Source of the DNA: Candidatus Avilachnospira avistercoris
GTDB lineage: Bacteria; Bacillota; Clostridia; Lachnospirales; Lachnospiraceae
NCBI GenBank assembly: GCA_018714145.1
Contig: DVNS01000088.1
Coordinates: forward strand, 1-38,826
DNA length: 38,826 nucleotides
Direction: 5' to 3'
Shown here: positions 16,105 through 26,503 of the stretch, one piece after another
How the letters are laid out: each line of letters opens with the position of its first letter
Numbering within the stretch: position 1 is the stretch's first letter
Position numbers and translations under genes: made by a program
The notes under the pieces: generated by a model
Seen by the model: only the letters and a program-made list of their open reading frames with translations
Databases searched by the model: none
Told to the model about the DNA's origin: nothing

Positions 16105-17556
16105 TCAGTGCTGTTCAGCCTTGGGATTTACTTCCGTATAGGAAATGCCGTCGGGGATGGGGCACTCGTATTTGCCGCCGGTCTCCGCATAAAGCTCTGC
16201 CTTTGCCTTTTCTATGAGCTCAGGGTCCTCATAAAGCTTTGCTGCGGTAAGGGCTATGGCTCTGGCTGCAGCTATGCTGCCCTTGTCACCAATGCCGGTG
16301 CCGACCTGTCCGGTAAACTGCCATGTATGGGCACTTGTGCCGGGTATGGCTGTGGCTGCACTGAGCTGGGCAGTGGGTACGATATAGCTTACATCACCCA
16401 CATCGCTGGAGCCTGTGGCTACTATCTCCAGCATACGCTCTGAGAATGGAATTACTGCCGTATTAAGGGGACGCTTTGCAAACTCCTCCTCGCTTATGCC
16501 ATTGAGCTTTGCGCCCTGAGCCAAGACCTTAGCCTTGGCATCCTCGGGAAGGATATCAAGAAATCTCCTTGCGACCTCATAATCCGCCTCATCGAAGTCA
16601 GGGCCTCCTGCCTCAAGGAAGCTGTCGCTCATGACCTTAGCAAGTGTAGCATTGGGGATGACATCACTGAGGCCTCCAAGCACGGTTATCTTGACCTCAG
16701 TCTCAGTCATGAGGGCGGCTCCATTGGCTATCTTCTTGATACGGTCAAGGATGGCTGCACAGTCGCTGAGCTTCGGCGCCCTTACAAAGTAGAGCAGGGA
16801 AGCCGTAGCCTGTACCACGTTGGGAGCGTCTCCGCCGGCATCAAGATAGGCATAGTGCACCCTTGCCTGACTGATGATATGCTCGCGCAGATAGTTGACG
16901 CCCATATTCATAAGCTCGCAGGCATCCAAGGCACTGCGGCCATCCTGAGGGTTCATGCCTGCATGGGCCGTGCGGCCCTTAAAGTCAAATCTTACCTTAT
17001 AATAACCTACCATGCGTGCTGCAACGGTAATGTTGGTGTCCATGGGATGCCATGTAAGTGCGGCATCAAGTCCTGAGAAGCAGCCTGCCTTTGCCATAAA
17101 GGCCTTTCCGAATCCGGTCTCCTCTGCAGGACAGCCGAAAAACTTTACTGTGCCCTTTGAGCCGCTTGCTTTAAGCCACTCCTTGATGATAACGGCAGCT
17201 CCTACTGCCCCTGCGCCCAAGGCGCTGTGTCCGCAGCCGTGGCCGCAGCGTTTTCCGGGGATGGGTCTGTGTTCTGCCACACCGGCCTCCTGGCTAAGGT
17301 TAGGAAGGGCGTCGTACTCTCCTAAGATGCCGATGACAGGCTTGCCCTCGCCCCAGCTCGCCTCTATGGCTGTGGGTATGCCGCCTACCCCAAGGGAGAC
17401 TGAAAATCCCTCCTGCTTCAAGGTATCGGCTATCAGAGCGCTGCTTTCTGTCTCCTCGTAACCAAACTCCGCACACTTCCAAACGCCTTGGTTCACTCCG
17501 GCTATAAGTCCGGCCTTCTCCTCGGTCGTCTGACGAATAAATTGCAAATTATCCAT
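16105..17556 (-). CDS. M20-family amidohydrolase/aminoacylase (AbgB-like)
   Basis: GILGEYDALPNLSQEAG, GCGHSALGAGAVGAA, TWHPMDTNITVAARMVGYYKVRFDFKGRTAHAGMNPQDGRSALDA; SD aggagg before ATG at 17556. Confidence 0.9.
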   Translation of the reverse strand: MDNLQFIRQTTEEKAGLIAGVNQGVWKCAEFGYEETESSALIADTLKQEGFSVSLGVGGIPTAIEASWGEGKPVIGILGEYDALPNLSQEAGVAEHRPIPGKRCGHGCGHSALGAGAVGAAVIIKEWLKASGSKGTVKFFGCPAEETGFGKAFMAKAGCFSGLDAALTWHPMDTNITVAARMVGYYKVRFDFKGRTAHAGMNPQDGRSALDACELMNMGVNYLREHIISQARVHYAYLDAGGDAPNVVQATASLLYFVRAPKLSDCAAILDRIKKIANGAALMTETEVKITVLGGLSDVIPNATLAKVMSDSFLEAGGPDFDEADYEVARRFLDILPEDAKAKVLAQGAKLNGISEEEFAKRPLNTAVIPFSERMLEIVATGSSDVGDVSYIVPTAQLSAATAIPGTSAHTWQFTGQVGTGIGDKGSIAAARAIALTAAKLYEDPELIEKAKAELYAETGGKYECPIPDGISYTEVNPKAEQH

Positions 17557-17717
17557 CATGTCCTCCTTAGCTATGTATTTGTGCAATTTAGCTACCCGCA
17601 TGATACCACTTTATAAAAATTTTAGCAATATAAATAAAAGTTAATATTTAGTATATAAATTATTTATACTTTGTTGCGGCAGCAAACGAGGGTAACACGA
17701 GCGAAATAGGTTTTTAC

Positions 17718-17757
17718 AAAAAAATCGGGCTCAGGAATCATCTCCTGAACCCGATAA
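17718..17757 (-). terminator. Intrinsic terminator of the 17849-19165 gene
   Basis: Minus strand ATCGGGTTCAGGAGATGATTCCTGAGCCCGAT followed by TTTTTTG. Confidence 0.85.
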
Positions 17758-17848
17758 TTTTACTTCATCTTTAAAACCCAAAATTTTAAGTCCTGCAAAG
17801 TTCTTGTCTGGATGACTTTCAAACTTGCAGGCTTAGTTTCGCTTAAAT

Positions 17849-19165
17849 TCAGCCCTGTACCCAAGCGCCGGTGCTGTCTACCATGAATACGCCGTCTATG
17901 ACGGTGCTCCTTGCAAGATAGCCATAGGCTCCGCCTGTGCTGCCCTCAGGATAGAAATAGTAGAACTTGCCGTCTATCTGGTACCAGCCGGTGACCATGG
18001 CTCCGCTTTCATTGAAGTAGTAGCGGTTTCCATTAACTTCCCACCACATATTGCCTATCATGCAGCCGTAAAATGCGTCCGGCGTATTATTCATGAAATA
18101 CCACTTGCCATCGTCATGGACCCAGCCTATACGCATATCTCCGTTAGTCGGATCCAGATAATACCACTGTCCCCTCTCGTCCTGATACCAGCCCGTAAGC
18201 ATCTTGCCGGTGTTGTCAAAGCGGTAACGCTTGCCGTTTATGGTCAGCCAGTCATTGGTTATAAGAGAGCCGTTTGGATAACGGAAATACCAAGTATTGC
18301 CCACCTGTATCCAGCCCGCTGCAGAGGTATTGCCGGTACCATTGGGCAGGAGGTTTCCGGTGGCTGCACTGGTGGAGCTGCTTCCGCCATTTTCATCTGC
18401 GGTGGTCTGTCCTGAGCCATCGGAGACCTGAGAGGCCTCTATATACATGGAATTGGACTCGGTCCATTCGGATCTCTTGCCTATGGAGGTGCTTATGGAG
18501 GGCGGTGCCACGCTCCTTACCCTGAAGCTGTAGTCTCCCTCCCTTGTCATATAGGGGTAAAAGTTATAGGTGGTACCGTGAAAGTTGGTCAGTCTCTTGA
18601 CCACGGCTGAGCCCCTGTAGCAGGTAATGTCATAGTAGCCAGAGGAATACCTTCCGCCGTCCCAGATGGCTACTCCCCGCTGGGAGGACCAGTAGGCCTC
18701 TATGGGCTGCTCATAGGTGCCCCTGACCGGGTCCAGTCTTACTGTTATCTCAAGGGTATAGCCGCTGTCACGGGTGGCTGCGGAGATGAATTCGCCCTTT
18801 GAGACGTGGACATTGTTGGAATTGTAGGCGCCCCTGAACAGGTAAATGGTGGTGCCTGCTGAGCTGGAGGTCTCCTTGGGCAGAGCATAAAGATATATCT
18901 TTACCCTCGGCTGGTCCCCGACCCGTAGCATGGAGGTGTCATCCAGCCACTCAGCACTTTCAAGGTAATAATACTGATTGTCCAGAGCTACGCTGACATA
19001 GGACTCCGCATCACCCGATAGGGAGTCTCCGGTGCTGAGGTCCGCAGTATTTATCGTCACCCTTACCGAGGGTATGGGCTTTATGCGCTCATAATAGGCA
19101 TAGGAGGAGAAGGTCCCTATGATAAGAAGCGCCAGTGTTATGATGATAAACCTTATCTTTTTCAT
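17849..19165 (-). CDS. Secreted cell-wall-binding-repeat protein
   Basis: Signal anchor; C-terminal GWIQVGNTWYFRYPNGSLITNDW, GWYQDERGQWYYLDPTNGDMRIGW, GWYQIDGKFYYFYPEG repeats. Confidence 0.85.
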   Translation of the reverse strand: MKKIRFIIITLALLIIGTFSSYAYYERIKPIPSVRVTINTADLSTGDSLSGDAESYVSVALDNQYYYLESAEWLDDTSMLRVGDQPRVKIYLYALPKETSSSAGTTIYLFRGAYNSNNVHVSKGEFISAATRDSGYTLEITVRLDPVRGTYEQPIEAYWSSQRGVAIWDGGRYSSGYYDITCYRGSAVVKRLTNFHGTTYNFYPYMTREGDYSFRVRSVAPPSISTSIGKRSEWTESNSMYIEASQVSDGSGQTTADENGGSSSTSAATGNLLPNGTGNTSAAGWIQVGNTWYFRYPNGSLITNDWLTINGKRYRFDNTGKMLTGWYQDERGQWYYLDPTNGDMRIGWVHDDGKWYFMNNTPDAFYGCMIGNMWWEVNGNRYYFNESGAMVTGWYQIDGKFYYFYPEGSTGGAYGYLARSTVIDGVFMVDSTGAWVQG

Positions 19166-19484
19166 ATTTCCTCCTTCTCTCCAAACAGGAGAAACGGATA
19201 TCTATCTATGCTATGCAGCTTCGTATGCCGCTGCATAGCCTTAGGCCTGCATCTATCCTTTGCGGGCTGAAGTTCATATCCATGAGCCGAAGTCAAAGAA
19301 TAAGCATAAGCTTAAACCGAAGCCATGGCACATTATCCCTTTGTAATTCTGATTATATAATTTCCCCTTCAAATAGTCAATTTACGAATTATATACTATA
19401 TCTTACAAATAATATAACCGGCGACAAAGCTGCGTCTCTGCTGCTGGACGTTTAATGGGTACTGCTGTCTTAGCCATTCACGGC

Positions 19485-19510
19485 AAAAAAGAGCGGAGCC
19501 TCAGCTCCGC
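19485..19510 (-). terminator. Terminator of the ribosomal protein operon after rplQ
   Basis: Minus strand GCGGAGC-TGAG-GCTCCGC-TCTTTTTTG. Confidence 0.9.
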
Positions 19511-19545
19511 CCTTTCCAAATGTCGTTTGATATGTCTCTTAAGCC

Positions 19546-20094
19546 TTAAACGAGCTCAAGTACGACCTCCATGGCTGCATCGCCCTTACGAGGTCCGATC
19601 TTGATGATACGGGTGTATCCGCCGTTGCGGTTAGCATACTTGGTTCCGTACTCATCAAACAGCTTTCCGACGATATCTGCCTGCTTTGTGCCCTTCTTGC
19701 GTCCGGCCTGCTTAGCAGGTACTTCTGTTACATCATAAAGCATGGAAAGCATCTTACGTCTTGCATGAAGCCTTGAGGGTTTGTCCTTCTTGATGGTCTT
19801 CTTTACTTCATCATAAACGGTGACCTTCTTCTGCTTGCCGTTTATCTCCTTGACCTCTTTTACCCTCTTTCCGTCCTTGTCCTTACGGGGAACCTTAGCT
19901 GTGACCTCAACGGTCTCATAGTTATCCCTCTCCTTGACAGCAAGGGCGATAAGGGGCTCAGCCAGTCTGCGAACTTCCTTGGCTCTGGCCTCGGTGGTAA
20001 CTATCCTTCCATGATAAAGAAGGGCGGTAACCTGATTACGAAGAAGGGCCTTCCTCTGTGATGATGTCTTTCCTAACTTTCTGTATCCCGGCAT
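19546..20094 (-). CDS. rplQ: 50S ribosomal protein L17 with ~50-aa internal insertion
   Basis: MPGYRKLGKTSSQRKALLRNQVTALLYHGRIVTTEARAKEVR...YANRNGGYTRIIKIGPRKGDAAMEVVLELV. Confidence 0.97.
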   Translation of the reverse strand: MPGYRKLGKTSSQRKALLRNQVTALLYHGRIVTTEARAKEVRRLAEPLIALAVKERDNYETVEVTAKVPRKDKDGKRVKEVKEINGKQKKVTVYDEVKKTIKKDKPSRLHARRKMLSMLYDVTEVPAKQAGRKKGTKQADIVGKLFDEYGTKYANRNGGYTRIIKIGPRKGDAAMEVVLELV

Positions 20095-20248
20095 TTCTTT
20101 TTCCTCCTATTGTGCCTGTGGTCTTATCAATGGGAACGGATTTCCTAAGCACTGCTTAGTCATCCGCCGCACGATGCACCGCCATAAGTAATAACATCTT
20201 ATGTGTCTGCTTCGCGCTTATCCTTGGACAGCAAAGGCTGCCTTCGGC

Positions 20249-21202
20249 TTACTCCTGAGTATTGAGTGAAAGGCCTAATTCCTTAAGCTTTGCAAGGACC
20301 TCATCAAGGGACTTGCGGCCAAGGTTGCGGACCTTCATCATCTCATCGGGAGTCTTGGAGCAAAGCTCCTGTACTGTATTGATACCTGCCCTCTTAAGGC
20401 AGTTGTATGAGCGGACGGAAAGCTCCAGCTCATCTATATTGATAGCCATGACCTTGCCCTTCTCGTCATCTTCCTTCTCTATCATGACCTCGGCTTCTTT
20501 AGCATTTTCCGAGAGGTCTATGAAAAGATTCAGATGCTCTGAAAGGACCTTGGCCGCAAGGCTCACTGCCTCATCGGGAGCAAGAGTACCGTTGGTATAT
20601 ACATCCAGCGTCAGCTTATCAAAGTCTGTCTGCTGGCCCACACGGGTATTCTCCACGTTCATATTCACACGCTCTACGGGGGTGAATATGGAATCCACGG
20701 CAATGCTGCCTATGGGCATATCATCTGATTTGTTCTTATCGGCTCCGGCATATCCCCTTCCGTCGATGATCGTAAGCTCCATATTGAGTCTGGCCTCGGG
20801 GCCGCTCAGGGTAGCGATCACCTGATCAGGGTTCATGATCTCTATATCACTGTCAACCTGAATATCCGATGCCCTTACCACACCCTCGCCCTCATAGTCA
20901 ATGTATGCGGTCTTGGGAGCAGAATCAGCTGCGTGATTCTTTATGGCAAGCTCCTTGACATTCATGACTATCTCCGTCACGTCTTCCTTGACGCCGGGGA
21001 TAGATGAAAACTCATGAAGCACACCGTTTATTTTGATCCTGCTGACAGCCGTGCCCGGAAGAGATGAAAGCATGATGCGTCTCAAAGAGTTGCCTAAGGT
21101 GATACCGTAGCCTCTCTCCAAGGGCTCGCATACAAACTTGCCATACTTCTTATCATCCGAGATCTCCACGATCTCCACGTTTGGTTTCTCAAACTCAAAC
21201 AT
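20249..21202 (-). CDS. rpoA: DNA-directed RNA polymerase alpha subunit
   Basis: [22 protein letters not shown] and alpha-[23 protein letters not shown]. Confidence 0.98.
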   Translation of the reverse strand: MFEFEKPNVEIVEISDDKKYGKFVCEPLERGYGITLGNSLRRIMLSSLPGTAVSRIKINGVLHEFSSIPGVKEDVTEIVMNVKELAIKNHAADSAPKTAYIDYEGEGVVRASDIQVDSDIEIMNPDQVIATLSGPEARLNMELTIIDGRGYAGADKNKSDDMPIGSIAVDSIFTPVERVNMNVENTRVGQQTDFDKLTLDVYTNGTLAPDEAVSLAAKVLSEHLNLFIDLSENAKEAEVMIEKEDDEKGKVMAINIDELELSVRSYNCLKRAGINTVQELCSKTPDEMMKVRNLGRKSLDEVLAKLKELGLSLNTQE

Positions 21203-21255
21203 TTAGCGCACTCCTCTCTTCGGCGCTGACAAGATAATATCCAGACAGTATTCAA

Positions 21256-21296
21256 TGTACCGGCAATACATAGACCATGTATGATGTGCCGATACA
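21256..21296 (-). repeat. Hairpin in the rpsD-rpoA spacer
   Basis: Minus strand TGTATCGGCA-catc-ATACAT-GGTCT-ATGTAT-TGCCGGTACA. Confidence 0.7.
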
Positions 21297-21310
21297 CTGA
21301 AGCTTGGACA

Positions 21311-21904
21311 TTATTTTGAATACAGCTCGACTATAAGCATCTCGTTTACGGGTACGTCGATGGCTTCTCTCTTGGGAAGCTCCTTGACTGTTCCTTTTAA
21401 GTTCTCCTTGTCGGACTCGAGCCACTCGGGAACAAGACGTGCGCCTGTTACCTCCATGACATCCTTATATCTCTGGGAGCCCTTGTACTTCTCCTTTATC
21501 TCGATGGTGTCACCGGCCTTCACAAGGTATGAAGGGATGTTGACCTGCTTGCCGTTTACAAGGACGTGCTTATGGTCTACTATCTGCCTTGCCTCTTTTC
21601 TGGTACGAGCCCATCCGAGACGGAAAAGCACATTGTCAAGCCTTGACTCAAGCATGACCATAAGGTTCTCACCGGTCTGGCCTTCCATGCGCTCAGCCTT
21701 GGCATAGTAGTTACGGAAGGGCTTCTCAAGCACACCGTAAATGAACTTTGCCTTCTGCTTCTCACGAAGCTGTGTCCCATACTCCGAAAGCTTCCTTCCG
21801 GCTCTCTGGGTCTTCCTTTTAGACTTTTTATCGATTCCTAAATATACAGGATCCAAATCAAGAGATCTGCATCTTTTAAGAACAGGAACTCTATCTACTG
21901 CCAT
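21311..21904 (-). CDS. rpsD: 30S ribosomal protein S4
   Basis: LESRLDNVLFRLGWARTRKEARQIVDHKHVLVNGKQVNIPSYLVKAGDTIEI. Confidence 0.98.
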   Translation of the reverse strand: MAVDRVPVLKRCRSLDLDPVYLGIDKKSKRKTQRAGRKLSEYGTQLREKQKAKFIYGVLEKPFRNYYAKAERMEGQTGENLMVMLESRLDNVLFRLGWARTRKEARQIVDHKHVLVNGKQVNIPSYLVKAGDTIEIKEKYKGSQRYKDVMEVTGARLVPEWLESDKENLKGTVKELPKREAIDVPVNEMLIVELYSK

Positions 21905-21919
21905 TTCTTACCTCCAAAA

Positions 21920-22324
21920 TCAGACTCTTCTACGCTTAGGCGGACGGCATCCGTTGTGAGGAACGGGGGTAACGTCCTTTATGCTGGTCACCTGCAGTCC
22001 TGCTGCCTGAAGAGCACGAATGGCTGCTTCACGTCCGGAACCGGGACCCTTTACCATTACATCTACTGTCTTTAAGCCATGAACCAAAGCCGCTTTGGTG
22101 GCAGTTTCGGCAGCCATCTGAGCTGCATACGGAGTAGATTTCCTTGAACCTCTAAATCCCAGACCACCGGCACTTGCCCATGATAAGGCGTTGCCCTGTG
22201 CATCAGTCAATGTCACGATGGTGTTGTTGAATGATGACTGGATATGTGCCTGTCCGTGTTCAACGTTTTTTCTTACGCGCTTTTTTGTAGTCTTCTTAGC
22301 GCCTGCTGACACTTTCTTTGCCAT
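21920..22324 (-). CDS. rpsK: 30S ribosomal protein S11
   Basis: [46 protein letters not shown]...[13 protein letters not shown]. Confidence 0.98.
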   Translation of the reverse strand: MAKKVSAGAKKTTKKRVRKNVEHGQAHIQSSFNNTIVTLTDAQGNALSWASAGGLGFRGSRKSTPYAAQMAAETATKAALVHGLKTVDVMVKGPGSGREAAIRALQAAGLQVTSIKDVTPVPHNGCRPPKRRRV

Positions 22325-22398
22325 ATAAAACTAACCTACTTTCTTTCCAATGGGTTTCTGTGCTTAAAACATGCGGATCAGCATGATCTTGGCACTGA

Positions 22399-22767
22399 TT
22401 ACTTCTTCTTGTTTGCTACGGTCTTCTTCGGGCCCTTGCGTGTCCTTGCGTTCGTCTTGGTCCTCTGACCGCGAACGGGAAGGCTCTTCCTGTGACGGAT
22501 TCCGCGATAGCATCCGATCTCCTGCAGTCTCTTGATGTTCATGGCTATCTCTCTTCTGAGATCACCCTCTACAACCTGTGACTGAGCGATAACGTCAGCT
22601 AATCTCTTAACCTCTTCATCAGTAAGATCCTTGACACGAGTATCCGGATCGACATTTGCCTCCGCGAGTATGCGCTTTGAAGAAGGAAGTCCGATACCAT
22701 AGATATAGGTAAGTCCTATCTCGATACGCTTCTCTCTCGGAAGATCCACGCCAGCTATACGAGCCAT
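22399..22767 (-). CDS. rpsM: 30S ribosomal protein S13
   Basis: [26 protein letters not shown]...[27 protein letters not shown]. Confidence 0.98.
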   Translation of the reverse strand: MARIAGVDLPREKRIEIGLTYIYGIGLPSSKRILAEANVDPDTRVKDLTDEEVKRLADVIAQSQVVEGDLRREIAMNIKRLQEIGCYRGIRHRKSLPVRGQRTKTNARTRKGPKKTVANKKK

Positions 22768-22781
22768 GTTTTACCTCCTGA

Positions 22782-22895
22782 TCATCCTTGTCTCTGTTTA
22801 TGCTTGGGGTTCTCGCAGATAACTCTTACGACACCCTTTCTCTTTATAACCTTGCATTTTTCGCATATAGGTTTTACCGAAGATCTAACTTTCAT
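22782..22895 (-). CDS. rpmJ: 50S ribosomal protein L36 (37 aa)
   Basis: Translated by hand: [37 protein letters not shown]. Too short for the ORF track. Confidence 0.97.
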   Translation of the reverse strand: MKVRSSVKPICEKCKVIKRKGVVRVICENPKHKQRQG

Positions 22896-22936
22896 TTGAA
22901 TCTCCTTTCTATACACCCGGACAGAGTTGCCGAAAT

Positions 22937-22965
22937 ATTATAGCAAAATACTTGTGCATTTGCAA
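22937..22965 (-). promoter_or_regulatory. Internal promoter upstream of rpmJ
   Basis: Minus strand TTGCAA-17 bp-TATAAT in a 150-bp infA-rpmJ gap. Confidence 0.7.
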
Positions 22966-23045
22966 GCCTTGCAAAGCTTATTTTTTAACTGTTTCCAGCC
23001 TTTTTTGCCTGTATTTTCGGCTTTTTCCTCTCCCGGACTATCCTG

Positions 23046-23264
23046 TTACTTATCTCTCCAAATTATGCGTGCTTTGGAGAGGTCGTAGGGACTCATCTCA
23101 AGTGTCACCTTGTCTCCCGGCAATATCCTGATGTAGTTCATGCGGAGCTTGCCGCTGATGTGAGCAAGTACCCTATGTCCGTTTTCAAGCTCTACCTGAA
23201 ACATAGCGTTGGGGAGCTTCTCGACTACGGTGCCCTCGAGTTCTATAACGTCTGCCTTAGACAT
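23046..23264 (-). CDS. infA: Translation initiation factor IF-1
   Basis: [62 protein letters not shown]. Confidence 0.97.
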   Translation of the reverse strand: MSKADVIELEGTVVEKLPNAMFQVELENGHRVLAHISGKLRMNYIRILPGDKVTLEMSPYDLSKARIIWRDK

Positions 23265-23288
23265 CCTTACCTCCTGTGAGTTCGCGCC

Positions 23289-24068
23289 TTAGAGCACGCC
23301 ATAAAGCTTCTTTTCTTCAGCCGTAAGTGAAAGCACCTCCGGCTCTCCGTTCCTTATCAGGATCGTATTTTCATAATGGGCCGAATAGCTTCCGTCCTCC
23401 GTAACGAAGGTCCAGCCATTGTCCGTCTCCCGTACGGCGTAGGTCCCCATGTTTATCATGGGCTCCACTGCAATGGTCATATTGGCACGAAGCTTGGGGC
23501 CCCTAGTGGTGCAGGTGAAGTTCGGCACCTCGGGATCCTCGTGCATCTCGCGGCCTATGCCGTGACCCACCAGATCCTCTACTATGCCGTAGCCATAGGG
23601 TATGATGAAATCCTCTATAGTCCGTCCGATGTCATTGACATGGTTGCCTGCCACTGCAGCCTTTATGCCTTCAAAGAAGCTCTGCCTCGTAACTTCTATG
23701 AGTTTTGCAGCTTCATCGCTTATCCTGCCCACTGCATGGGTCCTTGCCGCATCTGACTGCCAGCCCTTGTAGATGACGCCGGTATCCACTGATACTATGT
23801 CACCCTCCTCAAGGTATCTATGCTTACTGGGAATGCCGTGAACCACCTCGTCGTTGACTGAGACGCAGGCGGAGGCCGGAAATCCGTCGTAATCCTTGAA
23901 GGACGGGATGCATCCCATGGACCTGATGGTCTTTTCGCAGATGTGATCCACGTCGTAGGTAGTCATGCCGGGCCTTATCTTATCGGCTATCTCCAGATGG
24001 ACCTTAGCCAAGATCTCTCCGGCCTTCCGCATCAGCTCTATCTCATGCTCTGATTTGATGCTTATCAT
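23289..24068 (-). CDS. map: Type I methionyl aminopeptidase
   Basis: [19 protein letters not shown]...VVHGIPSKHRYLEEGDIVSVDTG...GHGIGREMHEDPEVPN. Confidence 0.97.
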   Translation of the reverse strand: MISIKSEHEIELMRKAGEILAKVHLEIADKIRPGMTTYDVDHICEKTIRSMGCIPSFKDYDGFPASACVSVNDEVVHGIPSKHRYLEEGDIVSVDTGVIYKGWQSDAARTHAVGRISDEAAKLIEVTRQSFFEGIKAAVAGNHVNDIGRTIEDFIIPYGYGIVEDLVGHGIGREMHEDPEVPNFTCTTRGPKLRANMTIAVEPMINMGTYAVRETDNGWTFVTEDGSYSAHYENTILIRNGEPEVLSLTAEEKKLYGVL

Positions 24069-24709
24069 CAGGCGATGGCCTCCGTGATGGCCTTGAACAC
24101 CTCAGAAGGCGCCTTGGTACCGTCTACCTCCTTGAGTATGCCCTCCTTCTTATAGAAGTCTATAAGGGGCTGGGTCTGCTCATGATAGGTGGCAAGTCTT
24201 GCCTTTACTGTCTCAGGCTTATCGTCAGCCCTCTGGATGAGCTCTGCTCCGCAGAGGTCGCAGATGCCTTCCTTCTTGGGAGGAGTAAATGTCACATGAT
24301 AGGAAGCTCCGCACTTGGGGCAGCTCCTCCTTCCGGACATACGTCCCTCTATGACCTCGTCGGGCACGTCTATGTTGACTGCCACATCGAGGGCATCGCC
24401 CTTGTCTGAAAGGGCCTTCTTAAGGCTCTCGGCCTGAGGTATGGTACGGGGGAAGCCGTCCAGTACATAGCCGTTTTTGCAGTCGGGCTCAGATATACGG
24501 GAAAGGAGCATGCCTATGGTCACCTCATCGGGTACGAGGGCTCCCTTGTCCATGTATTCCTTGGCCTTCATGCCAAGCTCCGTGCCGTTCTTTATATTAG
24601 CGCGGAAGATATCCCCTGTGCTTACATGGGGGATATCAAATTCCTTCGCTATATTGACTGCCTGAGTTCCTTTGCCCGCTCCGGGCGCTCCGAGCATAAC
24701 TATCTTCAT
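24068..24709 (-). CDS. adk: Adenylate kinase with zinc-type LID
   Basis: [17 protein letters not shown]...[25 protein letters not shown]...[10 protein letters not shown] ggagg before ATG at 24709. Confidence 0.97.
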   Translation of the reverse strand: MKIVMLGAPGAGKGTQAVNIAKEFDIPHVSTGDIFRANIKNGTELGMKAKEYMDKGALVPDEVTIGMLLSRISEPDCKNGYVLDGFPRTIPQAESLKKALSDKGDALDVAVNIDVPDEVIEGRMSGRRSCPKCGASYHVTFTPPKKEGICDLCGAELIQRADDKPETVKARLATYHEQTQPLIDFYKKEGILKEVDGTKAPSEVFKAITEAIA

Positions 24710-24723
24710 ATTCCGCCTCCGGA

Positions 24724-26043
24724 TCAATCATTCAAAAATCCCTTGTAGTTACGAACTAAGAGCTGGGACTCTATGCTCTTGATAGTCTCCACGATGACGC
24801 TGACTATGATGATGAGGCTGGTGCCGGTAAAGGAAAGGTGTCCCATACCGAAGACTCCGGTCACTATCATCGGCGTCACGCAGGCTATCAGAAGTCCAAT
24901 AGCTCCGATGAAGATAACATAATTAAGTATGTGGCTGAGATAGTCGCTGGTGGGCTTTCCGGGCCTTACGCCGGGGATGAAGCCTCCGTTTTTCTTCATG
25001 TTGTTGGCTATCTCAAGAGGGTTGAAGGTAATGCTGGTGTAGAAGTATGCAAACAGCACTACCAGTGCGATATAGATAAGCAGGCCTATCGTCGGGAACA
25101 GGTCTCTCGGGTTGCACCAGTTGTTGGAGCTGAGAATGCTCAGTATCCTTCCCGCCGTGCTGGTACCGCTGACTCCAAGGAAGGAGCCTACAACTACCGG
25201 CATGGACATGATAGAGGAAGCAAAGATGACGGGGATGACTCCGGCGGTGTTGACCTTGAGGGGAATGTTGGAATTCTGTCCTCCCACAAGACGCCTGCCC
25301 TGCATCTTCCTTGAATACTGGACCGGTATGTTCCTCGTTGCATCGTTGAGCACGATGGTGTAAACGATAAGAGCTATAACTGCGACAAGTATTATCACAA
25401 GCGCAAGTACTATCATCGGCACGCTCTTTCCGCTTATGAACGAATAGTAAAGGGTGCTGACATCCGTAGGCAGGGATGAAAGGATATTGAAGAGGAGCAC
25501 CATGGAGATACCATTTCCGATACCCTTGTCGGTGATCTGCTCTCCTATCCACATAAGGATTGCCGTGCCTGCGGTCATAGTTATAACGCATACGATTATA
25601 CTGCCGACATTGTAATCATACAGAAGGCCCTGTCCGCCGAAGCCTATAGCCATGGCTGCCGACTCGATAAGGGCAAGGGCCACGGTCATGTACCTCGTGT
25701 ACTCGGCTATCTTCTTACGTCCTGTCTCTCCGTCCTTCTGGATCTCCTCAAGGGCAGGGATCGCTATCGTAAGCAGCTGTATGATGATAGATGATGTGAT
25801 GTAGGGCGAGATGCTGAGGGCAAATACAGAAAGCTGGCTGAAGGAGCCGCCCGTCATCGCATTGAACCAGCCGAATCCGTCCAGTCCGCCTATGGCTGAG
25901 AATAAGAACTCAAAGTAATAGGCATTGACACCGGGGATAGGGATGGTCGAACCCAACCTTATCACTATCAGCATGAGGAAAGTGAAGATGAGTTTTTTCC
26001 TGACCTCATCCACTCTCCATGCATTTTTCAGCAGTTTCCACAT
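24724..26043 (-). CDS. secY: Preprotein translocase subunit SecY
   Basis: [42 protein letters not shown] places the start at 26043, not 26151. Confidence 0.97.
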   Translation of the reverse strand: MWKLLKNAWRVDEVRKKLIFTFLMLIVIRLGSTIPIPGVNAYYFEFLFSAIGGLDGFGWFNAMTGGSFSQLSVFALSISPYITSSIIIQLLTIAIPALEEIQKDGETGRKKIAEYTRYMTVALALIESAAMAIGFGGQGLLYDYNVGSIIVCVITMTAGTAILMWIGEQITDKGIGNGISMVLLFNILSSLPTDVSTLYYSFISGKSVPMIVLALVIILVAVIALIVYTIVLNDATRNIPVQYSRKMQGRRLVGGQNSNIPLKVNTAGVIPVIFASSIMSMPVVVGSFLGVSGTSTAGRILSILSSNNWCNPRDLFPTIGLLIYIALVVLFAYFYTSITFNPLEIANNMKKNGGFIPGVRPGKPTSDYLSHILNYVIFIGAIGLLIACVTPMIVTGVFGMGHLSFTGTSLIIIVSVIVETIKSIESQLLVRNYKGFLND

Positions 26044-26044
26044 A

Positions 26045-26488
26045 TCAGATCTCCTCGCAGGTTCCGCCGCATCCTTCGATCTTAGCCTTTGCAGTCTCAG
26101 AGAAGGCGTTTGCCTTAACAGTGAGCTTCTTTGTGAGCTCTCCGTTTCCAAGTACCTTTACTCCGCAGAGCTCGTCCTTGATTATCTTCCTGTCAAGGAG
26201 TGCCTGTGTATCAACGGCTGCGCCGTCCTCAAAGTACTTCTCTAGAGTGCTGATATTGATTATCGCATATTCTACTCTGTTGCGGTTTGTGAAGCCTCTC
26301 TTGGGAAGTCTCCTGTAAAGGGGCATCTGTCCGCCTTCAAAACCGGGTCTCGGCGCGCCTGAACGTGCCTTCTGTCCCTTGTGGCCATATCCTGCGGTCT
26401 TTCCATTTCCTGAGCCGTGTCCACGACCCTTTCTGAAACTATTTTTATGCTTGGAACCGGCAGCCGGCCTCAAATTTGATAATTCCAT
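26045..26488 (-). CDS. rplO: 50S ribosomal protein L15
   Basis: [44 protein letters not shown]. Confidence 0.98.
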   Translation of the reverse strand: MELSNLRPAAGSKHKNSFRKGRGHGSGNGKTAGYGHKGQKARSGAPRPGFEGGQMPLYRRLPKRGFTNRNRVEYAIINISTLEKYFEDGAAVDTQALLDRKIIKDELCGVKVLGNGELTKKLTVKANAFSETAKAKIEGCGGTCEEI

Positions 26489-26503
26489 CGTAAACCTCCT
26501 TGA

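Noticed and set aside
17675-17712. GC-richer stretch gttgcggcagcaaacgagggtaacacgagcgaaa in an AT-rich gap, possibly REP-like
   Set aside because: Only a weak wobble-containing hairpin and no second copy in the window.
23265-23288. Apparent absence of the KOW-domain gene often found between map and infA in Clostridia
   Set aside because: My expectation is from memory and variable between lineages; not strong enough to report as a finding.
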